From: Neoconidiobolus thromboides FSU 785
Taxonomy: Eukaryota; Entomophthoromycota; Entomophthoromycetes; Entomophthorales; Neoconidiobolaceae
DNA: 28,986 bases
NCBI GenBank assembly: GCA_025603075.1
Contig: MU626494.1
Span: 1-28,986 of the forward strand
Direction: 5' to 3'
Shown here: positions 9,613 to 19,177 of the stretch, in pieces
Numbering within the stretch: the first letter of the stretch is position 1
How the letters are laid out: each line of letters starts with the position of its first letter
Translations under genes and position numbers: made by a program
Notes under the pieces: generated by a model
The model's input: the letters and a program-made list of their open reading frames with translations, nothing else
The model's database searches: none
Told to the model about the DNA's origin: nothing

Positions 9613-11030
9613 GACATAAAATATTTGGACTAAATAATTTTTTCAGCAAAGTATAAAAATAATACAGCATTTTCAAATTATTGCGACTGTATGGAGAAAA
9701 AATTGAACAAACCAAATACGTTACATATTATAGAAGATATATGTAAATAAAACATGAAAATTTTTAGAGAGAATAATTAAAGTCTTATCCATAATATTTT
9801 AAGTTTTGTTACAATATTTTTTGTCTTGCTTACTTTTATTTTTAATAATTGTCAAATATACTTAAACTTGTCCAAATTATTTTTTTGATACAGCCGCGAT
9901 AGGGTGAGAATACTGGAATTGGCATTCTAAGAAAATCTAAAAAATTGTCAATACAATTCTCAAAACTAGAGCCAAATTGTCAAGACTATCATTTTATTGA
10001 GTATCTTTAAAGTTAAATATGATAATACTAAAGTTGTTTTTTAAAAAAGTTATCGAAATAAAGTAAAGCTATACTGTAATGATATTTAGTACATATAATA
10101 TCTTGCTATTTAATGAAAGCTAAAAACGCCATATATATTAATATTTGAAAAATATTTTAATTTATTTGACCTTCTGTTTTTCTACTATCCTTAATTAGCT
10201 TCAATAAAAACCTTGACATATATAGCAACTTTATACCTCAAAGATGTCGTTGCTATAATTCTGTTTTTTTAAAACAATTATAGCTTTTTACTTGGTAGCA
10301 TTTTATATATTATAAAGTTAGGAATGTAAACTTTTGCTGCTAAATCTTTCTATTTTTGTTTAAGCCAAAATTTTACTTCAAATTGAACTGGATAGGTTGC
10401 TATAACTTTAAAGCATAACTCAAAGAATTTTTTTTTGAGAAAAGCACATCTGTATTATTAATACTCGCCATCAACACTATTGGATCTAAATAATTAATAT
10501 AATTATAATTGGGTAAGGACATTATCTTGCAAAATAGAAACAAAAATATAAATGTCTTAGAAATAAAACCGTTGTAAAGTATTTAAGAGTTTACTATATA
10601 ATATGATATTATAAATATTGGATATTCTTACTCTATAACTTTATTTCATAATAATAGGTTTATTGAACAATTAATCTTTTTATCATTACATTTAGCTTTA
10701 CCGAAGGATACTCGGATTTCTGGACTAAATAATTATGAGTTACGCTATTAAAATTCAATACAGGAATTTGAAAGTTTAAAATTTTAACATACAACTGGAA
10801 AATAGAACTAAATTAGATTAAATAACATTTAAAATGAACCAGAGCCCTTATGAAATAATATTTGAGGATCGATACAGTTTATACTTTTTTAAAAAGACTT
10901 TCCTTTATCTATCTATAACTTATCAACTAATGCTAAGAATTTACCTTCAAATAGTAAGCAAATTTTTGATTTATCAGTTTTAAAAAGTTTAATTATTCAA
11001 TATGGCAAAAACCAGTATCTAAACTAGTGA
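9613..11030. other. AT-rich intergenic DNA with one GC-richer patch
   Basis: No gene seen. At about 9886-9935 a GC-richer patch (CAGCCGCGATAGGGTGAG) follows an oligo-T run. It might be a remnant of a transposon end, but no partner repeat was located by eye. Confidence 0.35.
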
Positions 11031-11120
11031 TAAACAAAACAGGGTACAATTTTAATAAGATCACTAGCTATTTAGCTTTTATTAATTAAATTGCGGATAA
11101 ACTATTGGGAATTTATTTTA
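11031..11120 (+). repeat. Distal upstream block shared by receptors 3 and 1
   Basis: Counterpart of 4344-4430: GGTACAATTTTAATAA, ATTAAATTGCGGATAAA and TTGGGAATTTA in the same order, ending ~410-430 bp before the receptor 3 ATG. Confidence 0.5.
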
Positions 11121-11404
11121 GAATGATCTTACCCAGTTTATTTTAGTTTTATTTTGAATTGTTTTGAATTGCTATATTAAATTATCATTAATATTTAAAT
11201 TTTTTGTCAGTAATTAATGTGTTTATAAAAATATTATAGTATGAACTAATAGAATAGTATATAAAGCATATAATCTAAACTAACTTTCATAATAAATGAT
11301 AGCAAAAGCAACTCCCGCATATAAAAATGTCAATAAAAAATAAAAAATTCTCAAAATAACTGAAGAATAAATAGATTTTTTTAAAAATTTAATTAAAAAC
11401 TTCT

Positions 11405-11480
11405 TGGATACTTCACCTACTTATAAAAGAATAGCTTTGATCATAATTAATATTAAGGGTCGAGACCAATCTATATATAC
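11405..11480 (+). promoter_or_regulatory. Conserved promoter module of receptor 3
   Basis: GGATACTTCACCTACTT, AAAGAATAGCTTTGATCATAATTAA, GGGTCGAG, then TATATATA at 11472-11479, which ends 50-51 bp before the ATG. GATTCATTTTTTTA lies between TATA and ATG as in receptor 1. Confidence 0.6.
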
Positions 11481-11529
11481 ATAAGAAAACCATAATTCGA
11501 TTCATTTTTTTACTTAAAAAATATCAAAA

Positions 11530-12552
11530 ATGCCCTACTCAGTACTAGCAGTGGAACTCATTGCTTCAATCATCTGTATTTTAGCCATTGCATTTAATTG
11601 CTTATCTATTTACTTAGTCCTCTCTATTAAAAGAACTGACAACCTAAACACTGGATTAAGCTTGATTTTACTCGTGGCTTGCTATGACTTAATAGGCCCA
11701 ACAATAGGTATCATTCAAGAGACAGTAATAAGTGCAACAGGCAATAACTTTTTAACAACAAGTTCATTATGTCAACTCGTTGGAATTATTGAGTCTTTAA
11801 CACCATTTATATCTACAGGTGCTGTAGCTTTACTTTCAATAGAAAGATATTTATACATTTTTCAAATCATTGTTCCTCGTTTTACAATGCTCTTAATGAC
11901 CGCTGGGCACTTTCTTTTAGGCTTATTGCTATCTAGCTTAGCTTCTATTGGGGAAAATTATCACCTAGCTACTTCACGAATGATATGTATGGTAGAGCCT
12001 AATGGTGGCGTTTTTGGACGGATTTGGTTTTATTCACTATTGGTTTTTTTAATTTTACATACAATAATTATTATCTTTTGTTACACAAAGATTTTAATGT
12101 TAAGAAAAGTCTTGAATTGTTCTGTACAGGTACCTGTTGCTATTAGTACCATTAATCCTAAGAACAATAAAAGTGACAATAAACAAAATTTTATTACTAA
12201 TCACTTCAACAAGATAAGAGATCCTTCGAACAATAAGGATGCGTTTACACTCATCGAAGAAGATAAAAAAATAATTGAGTACAAGCCAGATCGTTTCCTC
12301 ATCAAAGCCATCCTATTGATGTCTAGCTATTTAATTTGTATTATTCCTGGTCTTGCGATTTTTATCCATCATACTATCATAGTTAATGTCTATGATGATC
12401 CTTCTCCATTATCACCAACTTTATCTGCTGTTATGTTTCTACCTTTGTTTTCGATATCGCTCGTAAACCCCATTTTACTTATTTCTTTACATTCCAAAGT
12501 ATCTGATCGTCTATCTGAGTTGTTGGGTAAGGTTTTTAGTTCCTTCAGATAA
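11530..12552 (+). CDS. Rhodopsin-like (family A) G protein-coupled receptor 3
   Basis: A 340-residue intronless seven-transmembrane receptor, closest to receptor 2. Landmarks: N23 (TM1), D53 (TM2), C81 (TM3), ERY 105-107, C153 in loop 2, P273 in TM6 and N313-P314 in TM7 (NPILL). The N-terminus (MPYSV) and loop-3 motif FITNHFNKIRD match receptor 2. Receptor 1-like 5' and 3' flanks show it arose with receptor 1 by direct duplication of at least ~1.6 kb. Its TM4-to-loop-3 sequence matches receptor 2 apart from one silent-region difference (Asn/Ser at residue 215). TM1, the end of TM6 and the loop-3 tail differ, so ligand pocket and effector tail may have diverged. Ligand and G protein unknown. 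Confidence 0.93.
   Translation: MPYSVLAVELIASIICILAIAFNCLSIYLVLSIKRTDNLNTGLSLILLVACYDLIGPTIGIIQETVISATGNNFLTTSSLCQLVGIIESLTPFISTGAVALLSIERYLYIFQIIVPRFTMLLMTAGHFLLGLLLSSLASIGENYHLATSRMICMVEPNGGVFGRIWFYSLLVFLILHTIIIIFCYTKILMLRKVLNCSVQVPVAISTINPKNNKSDNKQNFITNHFNKIRDPSNNKDAFTLIEEDKKIIEYKPDRFLIKAILLMSSYLICIIPGLAIFIHHTIIVNVYDDPSPLSPTLSAVMFLPLFSISLVNPILLISLHSKVSDRLSELLGKVFSSFR
11916..12222 (+). repeat. Gene-conversion tract (receptor 3 side)
   Basis: 307 nt with one mismatch to the reverse complement of 7632-7938. The abrupt edges inside coding sequence argue for conversion rather than uniformly recent duplication. A second identical stretch of 80 nt (12380-12459) matches 7395-7474. Confidence 0.85.
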
Positions 12553-13467
12553 GGTTTTTTGTCAATTTGTGAATATAGAAGTTAGCTTTTTTCTTTTCTT
12601 TGCTTCTTTTTATTCTCGTTTATATGAAGTTGCTTTCATAAGCTGTCTCATTTGTTGTTTATTAAATGATTATCAAATTTTGTTACATTATTGACAATGT
12701 AGACTTTTGAGTTTTAAATAGTAAAATTATAAAATCGCAATCAAACTTTGGTGAGTTTTTTAAAATCGAATTAAAAACTTAATAAAATGAAACAAATCAT
12801 ACTCTTTAGTAAAGTTGATTCCCTTAGTGAGCTTTAGATCCCCTTCACTAAAAAGAGTAAAAAAGTATAAAGTAATAAACATTTATAGCATGTTAAGCTT
12901 TAGTTTTCATAAAAATATAAAATGATTGGAAGTTTATTTTCAAAGAAGCTTAGTTCAATATGTTTAAAGAATAGCTGGAAAAAAATAATAATAATAAAAA
13001 TAGTGTCTAAATATAAATCACTTTCCCATGTAACGCTATAAAAAAGCTATTATTTTGACCTTAACTTATTTAAAGTATTATTCTTTACATGTGTTATATT
13101 TCTTTTATGGCCTAATTAACCCCTCATTCGAAAAAGCTTGTCTATGTTTAAAATTTTAAAAATTAAGCTTTAGAAATTAAGCTGTACACATGATTTAACT
13201 ATAAAAACGATCACTAAAAAATCCGCAAAAGAACTGCAACAGTTGTAATTTATTGACTGGTATCTAGATTTCGATCCACTTATTCCAAAGGGTTTTATGG
13301 AAAGTCAATTGTATCCAATAAAAACAATCATAACTTAAACCAGCTATTTTAATTAGCTTTTAGAGAATCCAAGAATATTAAATAATCAAAAACTCTATCA
13401 ACAAAAGTGAATAAAACATGGCAGTAACTCAAAAAATACATTATTATTAGTTTATTTTATTTAATCT
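12553..13467. other. Intergenic region between receptors 3 and 4
   Basis: The first ~140 bp is receptor 3 3' flank, homologous to that of receptor 1. A weak imperfect hairpin (ACTCTTTAGT with ACTAAAAAGAGT) lies at ~12799-12865. No gene seen. Upstream of receptor 4 I see neither the GATACT..CACCT module nor a TA-run TATA box. Confidence 0.4.
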
Positions 13468-14484
13468 ATGGCCTACTCAACCTTGCCAGTTGAAATATTG
13501 TGTTTGACAATATGTATACTCTCATTGATTATTAACAGCATAGCCATCACAATTGTAGTTTATTTAAAAAAACAATCCAAGCTTACCAACGGCTTAAATT
13601 TGATCTTATTAGTCTCAAGCTATGATCTGATAGCACCTGTGGTAGGTTTAGCGCAAGGAATAAGTTCAAGAGTCATAGGCTTCAATATTTTGGAGATTGA
13701 GTATTTATGCCAGATTATTGGTATCCTTGAATCGTTAGTGCCTTTTCTTTCTACTGGTGCAGTCACCTTTTTATCATTGGAGAGATATTTTTTTATTTTA
13801 CAGATTATTATTCCAAAATCAGTTACCATTGCAGTCACTAGTTTGCATTTTGCTATTGGAATAACCCTGGCCGTACTGGCTTCAGTTCATGAAGAGTATA
13901 CTATGGCCAGCTCAAGGATGATATGTATGGTAAGACCAAGCAGTGGTATCTTTGGTAGAATATGGTTTTACAGTTTATTGATATTTTTAATTTTACATAC
14001 AATCATTATCGTCTTTTGCTATATCAAAATTATCACTTTAAGGAGACTGGTAAGTAAGACAATTAAAATACCTATTGAATCAATAGCCACCTCTAATCAA
14101 AGTCAAAATCATACCACGGAAAATTTTATTACCAAACATTTTAATGGAATACCAACTACTATGTCAGAGAATAGTGAAGAAACAGCGATACCTCCACAAA
14201 GCTTCATTAGTTTTAAACCAGATCGATTTGTTATTAAAGCGATGATACTGATGATAAGCTATCTGATTTGCTTACTACCTAGCATTGTCATTTTAATTTA
14301 TCAGGCAGCGAGGTTCAATATGTACGGAAGTATTCATGTAGGGCCTTTGCTGTCGAATTTGATGTTTTTGCCACTATTTTCTTTATCCGTGATCAATCCT
14401 ATCTTATTAATCTCACTACATACAAAGGTTTCTAACCAGTTGAGCCTCTGTTTGGATGGCTTGTTTGGATGTTTTAAGTTTTAA
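13468..14484 (+). CDS. Rhodopsin-like (family A) G protein-coupled receptor 4, divergent member
   Basis: A 338-residue intronless seven-transmembrane receptor of the same family, but clearly more distant from the other three. Landmarks are kept: N23 (TM1), D53 (TM2), C81 (TM3), ERY 105-107, C153 (loop 2), P271 (TM6) and N310-P311 (TM7). The near-invariant stretch around loop 2/TM5 (ASSRMICMV...FGRIWFYSLL.FLILHTII) and the loop-3 motif ENFITKHFNGI tie it to the cluster. Loop 3 is otherwise different, with Ser/Thr/Glu-rich sequence (~231-243), so phosphorylation-dependent regulation could differ. No conversion tract with receptors 1-3 is visible at DNA level. Start is the first in-frame ATG, giving the same short N-terminus as its relatives. 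Confidence 0.92.
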   Translation: MAYSTLPVEILCLTICILSLIINSIAITIVVYLKKQSKLTNGLNLILLVSSYDLIAPVVGLAQGISSRVIGFNILEIEYLCQIIGILESLVPFLSTGAVTFLSLERYFFILQIIIPKSVTIAVTSLHFAIGITLAVLASVHEEYTMASSRMICMVRPSSGIFGRIWFYSLLIFLILHTIIIVFCYIKIITLRRLVSKTIKIPIESIATSNQSQNHTTENFITKHFNGIPTTMSENSEETAIPPQSFISFKPDRFVIKAMILMISYLICLLPSIVILIYQAARFNMYGSIHVGPLLSNLMFLPLFSLSVINPILLISLHTKVSNQLSLCLDGLFGCFKF

Positions 14485-15430
14485 GTTTTTTCGTGTTAAA
14501 ATATAATATATAATAGTGTGTTTTTAATTGATATTATGGTTTATATATCTATTTGATTTGATTTGATTTTGCGGTTAATTTTTAACGGTAACTTGTTTCA
14601 ATTAAAATTGAGAAAATTACTGTATCCATTAGATTGTTTCCATACTTAGAGACCCTTTGTATTAATAAAATTAGTAACTAAATAACTTTAAAAATGTCTG
14701 CAAATGTTTGTAATCCATAAAACAGTAGGGCTTTTAATACCCCATGGTTCCTAGGGTGGCAAGTTGTGTATAAGTGAAAGGACTGTTTGCTACATTGTAA
14801 TAGTTTTAATTAAGAAACAACTTATCAACTTGATGTTTATTTTAAAAAGAACTCATGAGCTCCAAATCTAGATTTCTGCTTGCACCTATTAATGATAGCT
14901 TCTTATATTCTTGAAAATAACTATTACAATAAAGGTGATATTTATCCTGTAAGGTAGCATTAATATATACAACAAAGTCCAAGGATACCCACCTGATATA
15001 ATTGAACCAAACGTAATATTACTATTTTGAATAAATTTATACGAGAATAATATCAAATTTTCAGAAGAAATAATAGCTGATAATTAGTGAAAGAATTACG
15101 AGATATAAACCAAGTCAGAATAGTCTCATAGTGATGATATCGAAGGTAGGTCTACCTGCAATTTATAAAGCAAAGTAAACAAAATAAACTGTTAATTTTC
15201 ATCACACAGTTGGAATTTTTTACTGTTTATTACTTTAAGCGTATCTTTATTAAATGGGATGTTATTTGAAAGCTATGTTTTATCTTCGCTATGGTTACTT
15301 TTGTTTTGAATGATATGAAGTTGATTGAATGAAGTTGAGTTATTATGATTAATAACTTGGTTAAAAGATAGAAGTTTAAATATTACTTCCTTTCCATCTT
15401 TATTAATTACATCACATAATAGACTATTGC
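14485..15430. other. AT-rich intergenic DNA, nothing recognised
   Basis: 3' flank of receptor 4 and further non-coding sequence. A GC-richer patch at ~14738-14765 (CCCCATGGTTCCTAGGGTGG) has no clear meaning. No ORF or RNA gene could be supported. Confidence 0.35.
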
Positions 15431-15469
15431 TATTAATTTTTAAAATCTGATATATATAGATGAACTCTT

Positions 15470-16538
15470 AAATCAATTGTCTTATACCATGAGTATGAAT
15501 TTGTAATCTAGCTCTTCAATCAAAGAATGATGAAATTCACCATTGATGATCATATTTAATACCAAAACTAATTTTGTTAAGTTGTAATTTCATTAAAATA
15601 AAGCCATACACCTTTTCATCATAAAGTTTATAAAGCTTTCTTGCAGTATAATTTAATACCTTTAGATTATAAAAATCCGTGTTAAATTGGGTGTGTCCTT
15701 TAGAATAACAAATATTTTTACTAGAAAACCAAGTTTCTCTAGCTCATTATTGATCGTAAAGTAGCTTATTACTCTATCGAAATGAGATAATGGGCTTTTG
15801 TCATTGTATTATGCAGTGCTTTAAGTTAAAAAGATATATTCTCTGATGTATGCGTCTGATAATTGGATCTGAAAACTCACTTCCTATTAAAGCAGCAATT
15901 AAAATAAGCCATAATGAACTGATGTTTAACTATTTTGCTATAGCTTATAAAATAATGATTTTTGTTTAGTAATATTACCCAAGTATAAAAAGATCATAAA
16001 GTTGGAGCCGTTGCTTAGGATTCTATAGACTTCTTAATTTACCAATATAGTCATATGCTGATTCATATCACTAAAAGGATAGACAATTGTTTGATTGTGT
16101 TTTTTTAGCAAGCTGGTAAGCCCTGATATTGAAAACATAGGTATAAATATGTTCCAATAATATTTTTTTTTGAATTTCTTTCTTCTGATATTTTAGTATA
16201 GTTAGCTACTTTTTCAATACATCTCATTTTATTATTTAATTTGTTTATCGATGATTTAGGCTTCAATGGGCTGATTGGGTCTTTAAATAAGGATATAATA
16301 GAATCTGGAGACATGTGACTAACATAGGAAAGGAAAGGGGGATAAAGACATTTATATATCTTTTTAATAAGCCACAGCCCCTACCGCAATTATGATCAAG
16401 ATGATTTTGATAGATATAGTAAACTAAAGTATATCTATTGATCAAAAATTTACCATTCTTGTTTCTGAAGGTTAGTTTCAACTCTTTGGGTATAAAATTG
16501 GCCTTCTTTAAATAAGTGATTAGCCCGAATACTACCAT
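15470..16538 (-). pseudogene. Frame-broken coding relic, possibly transposon-derived (FLYWCH-like start)
   Basis: Minus-strand fragments in changing frames look like the remains of one gene. 16263-16538 encodes 91 residues with a stretch RNKNGKFLINRYT..Y followed by NCGRGCG, loosely like the F/Y-rich and Cys part of a FLYWCH zinc finger. The frame then shifts to 16105-16314, which encodes SPDS followed by a helical, charged run INKLNNKMRCIEKVANYTK. Such helices follow the zinc finger in Mutator-type (MULE) transposases. Further down, 15480-15720 holds short protein-like fragments (NLKVLNYTARKLYKLYDEK; FHHSLIEELDYKFILMV) interrupted by stops. The family assignment is weak because the zinc-ligand spacing is not exact. 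Flanking terminal repeats were not found. Confidence 0.3.
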
Positions 16539-16925
16539 TGTTCTTATTAAAATATAAAAGTTTAGCTCTATCTGCCTATAGCGATTTTGTTAAGCCTAAA
16601 TCACATTTAATAATCATTGCTTTAACATGATTCAAATCATCACTAGTAAATTTAACCAAAATTTAATTGACGAGCAACTAGTACAGATTAAATTTATAGT
16701 TTTTTTATAACATATAACTTTGAATCAAGCCTTTATATTTTTTTACAAAGAACATTAGGGATTCGAAAAATATAATCTTAAAAAACTGCAAATTGTCGAA
16801 AAAACTCATACAAACTGCTATTAATCCAATCCAATGATAATCAAGATCTAAGATTAGAAACTCAAAATCCAAAATCCAAAATCCACAAAAAATAACCTTG
16901 AAAAATAAAAATTTCACTTTTTAGA

Positions 16926-18897
16926 ATGTTTTATAAACAAGCAGCAACCCAATTAACAAAAGGAGGTCTACTTTCAAAAAAGAGCCAGGATGGAGCAATC
17001 AAAATCATACCAAAAATTCATCTCATAATATCATCTAAATTGACCCATTCAGAAGCAGATAGAATAATTAAAAAGAAAGAAGGATCAGAAAAAGGAGTCA
17101 GTACAAAAAAGAGTAACAAAATTGTATTCAATAATAAAAACCCATCGTTACAAGACTTTATATTGGCTTCTCAAAAGAAGGATGGATTGCCTAATGATTT
17201 AAGTAAAATATCACCTATTGAAGTGCCTTATTTAGCGAACGCTTATCATCTCAATGCCAGTTCTGAAATGAAATATTTTACGGAAGTCTATGGCTGTCAG
17301 GTAAATAAAACACAATTTTAATATGTAGTTTATTAAATCAATCAGATGAATGTATCCGATGCCGAAATTCTTACAGCAGTAATGGACAAAGCAGGGTATA
17401 AACAAACATCAGATATTAATGAAGCGGATGTTGTGTTTTTAGTTACAGTAAGTTTTTGTTGGATTTAGTTACCAAAACATGTATAATAATGGTTATTTAG
17501 TGCTCGATAAGGGATGCAGCTGAACAAAAGATATGGCATCGACTTAAACAACTTAAGAAAATGAAAAGGTCTCATCATCCGCAAAAATTACCACCAACTA
17601 TAGGTGTATTAGGGGTAACTATCTAGGTTTCAATTTTAAATGATAAATTAAACAAGTTTAATAGTGTATGGCTGAGCGCTTAAAGGACAAATTATTGGAC
17701 GAAAAAAAATTAGTGGATTTAGTATGTGGGCCCGATGCTTATAGATCAATACCAAATCTACTAAATATACACCAAACATCAACACAAGGAGTAGCTAATG
17801 TCATACTTTCAGCAGATGAAACCTATGCTGATATAGTACCTATTCGTAGAGATGAAAAGAGCCCTTCAGTATTTGTATCGATCATGCGAGGTTGTAATAA
17901 CATGTGTAGTTATTGTATCGTACCGTTTACAAGGGGAATCGAGCGTAGTAGGCCAGTAAGTTCAATAGTTCAAGAAGTTCGTAGATTAAGTGATCAAGGG
18001 GTTAAAGAGATTGTTTTATTGGGTCAGAATGTCAACTCATATAGAGATACATCTGAAATAACTAGCTTTTCGTCAGATGGAACAAGTTCTAAGTTATCTA
18101 ATGAAGGGTTTAAGACAATTTATAAACGTAAAGAAGGGGGTATTAGATTTGCAGAGCTTATTGAAAAGGTGGCTCAAGTAGATCCAGAGATGCGAATTCG
18201 ATTTACTTCCCCACATCCAAAAGATTTCCCAGACACTTTATTGCACGTTATCAGAGAGAATCCAAATGTATGTAATAGTCTCCATTTACCAGCACAATCA
18301 GGAAATAGTGAAATTTTGGAAAAAATGCGACGAGGATATACGCGAGAAGCTTACCTTCAGTTGATTGATCGAGTAAGGGAATTGATACCCCAGGTTTCTA
18401 TTTCTTCAGATTTCATCACTGGTTTTTGCGGTGAAACAGAAGAGCAACATAAAGACACAGTAAGTTTAATGGAGATTGTGGGCTTTGATATGGCATATAT
18501 GTTTGCTTATTCTTTAAGAGAAGGCACCCATGCACATAGGCGCTTCAAAGATGATGTACCTAAAGATGTCAAAAAAGCAAGGCTTCAAGAGATTATAGCC
18601 ATGTTTCAAACAAGAGCTAAAGACCGATTACAAGCGCTCGTTGGTAAGCCTCAGCTTGTACTTATTGATGGTGTTCCACATCAAAAACATGTTGATGTTG
18701 GTAAGGTGCTTGCTGGAAGAACAGATGGTAATCATAGAGCGTTTTTAAAGTTAGACCCGGCCGTCGATCAATCACTTTATAATTTGAAGGTTGGAGATTA
18801 TGTTGCTTTCATGCCTACTTCTGCTTCTTCAACCTCAATTACTGGGGTGCCTATGGAGCATACTACTTTACAAAAGTTTTATAGAACATATAATTAG
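16926..18897 (+). CDS. CDK5RAP1: CDK5RAP1-type tRNA methylthiotransferase (four exons)
   Basis: MiaB-family radical-SAM enzyme that converts i6A37 to ms2i6A37 in tRNAs, mainly mitochondrial in animals. Exons 16926-17300, 17346-17447, 17501-17614 and 17665-18897 join in phase 0 to 607 residues, about the length of human CDK5RAP1. Introns are 45, 53 and 50 bp with GTAAAT, GTAAGT and GTAACT donors. The three introns fall around the N-terminal methylthiotransferase domain, whose cluster cysteines are C124 (YGCQMNVSD), C160 (VTCSIRDAAEQKIW) and C198 (LGCMAERL). The radical-SAM CxxxCxxC is C274, C278, C281 (RGCNNMCSYC), followed by PFTRGIERSRP. GPDAYRSIPNLL is a CDK5RAP1/MiaB signature. A TRAM-type RNA-binding region ends the protein. 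The first ~100 residues are Lys-rich and poorly conserved, and fit a mitochondrial presequence. CDKAL1 is less likely: no C-terminal membrane anchor and the CSIRDAAEQ motif. Confidence 0.93.
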
Positions 18898-19177
18898 TTA
18901 TAGATTGATAGAATGGTTTAATTTATTAATAAACTTTAAAATTTATTATATTGGGCTGTTTGAATCAGGTTTTTTCACTTTTATGAGATCAAGTTTAGAT
19001 AAAATAGGCGATAGTAAATTAAAAATATTCACATGTCAGTATAGTCAAATAAACATTATTTTAGAAATTATACTTTATAGTTAAAACTTAATAAAAATAG
19101 ATTAATTAAACGAATGAAACTAAAGTATAATATAATTTTATTTATAAAAAATCAACTGCGAAAAGCTTTAAAATAAC

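Noticed and set aside
9470-9715. 81-codon minus-strand ORF
   Set aside because: Created by MITE copy 3 and flanking AT-rich DNA.
4854-14484. Receptors as microbial or animal-type opsins
   Set aside because: All lack the TM7 lysine needed for retinal attachment (Phe at the expected position), although ERY and NP motifs are present.
18791-19084. 97-codon ORF overlapping the end of CDK5RAP1
   Set aside because: Out-of-frame extension from the last exon into AT-rich 3' flank.
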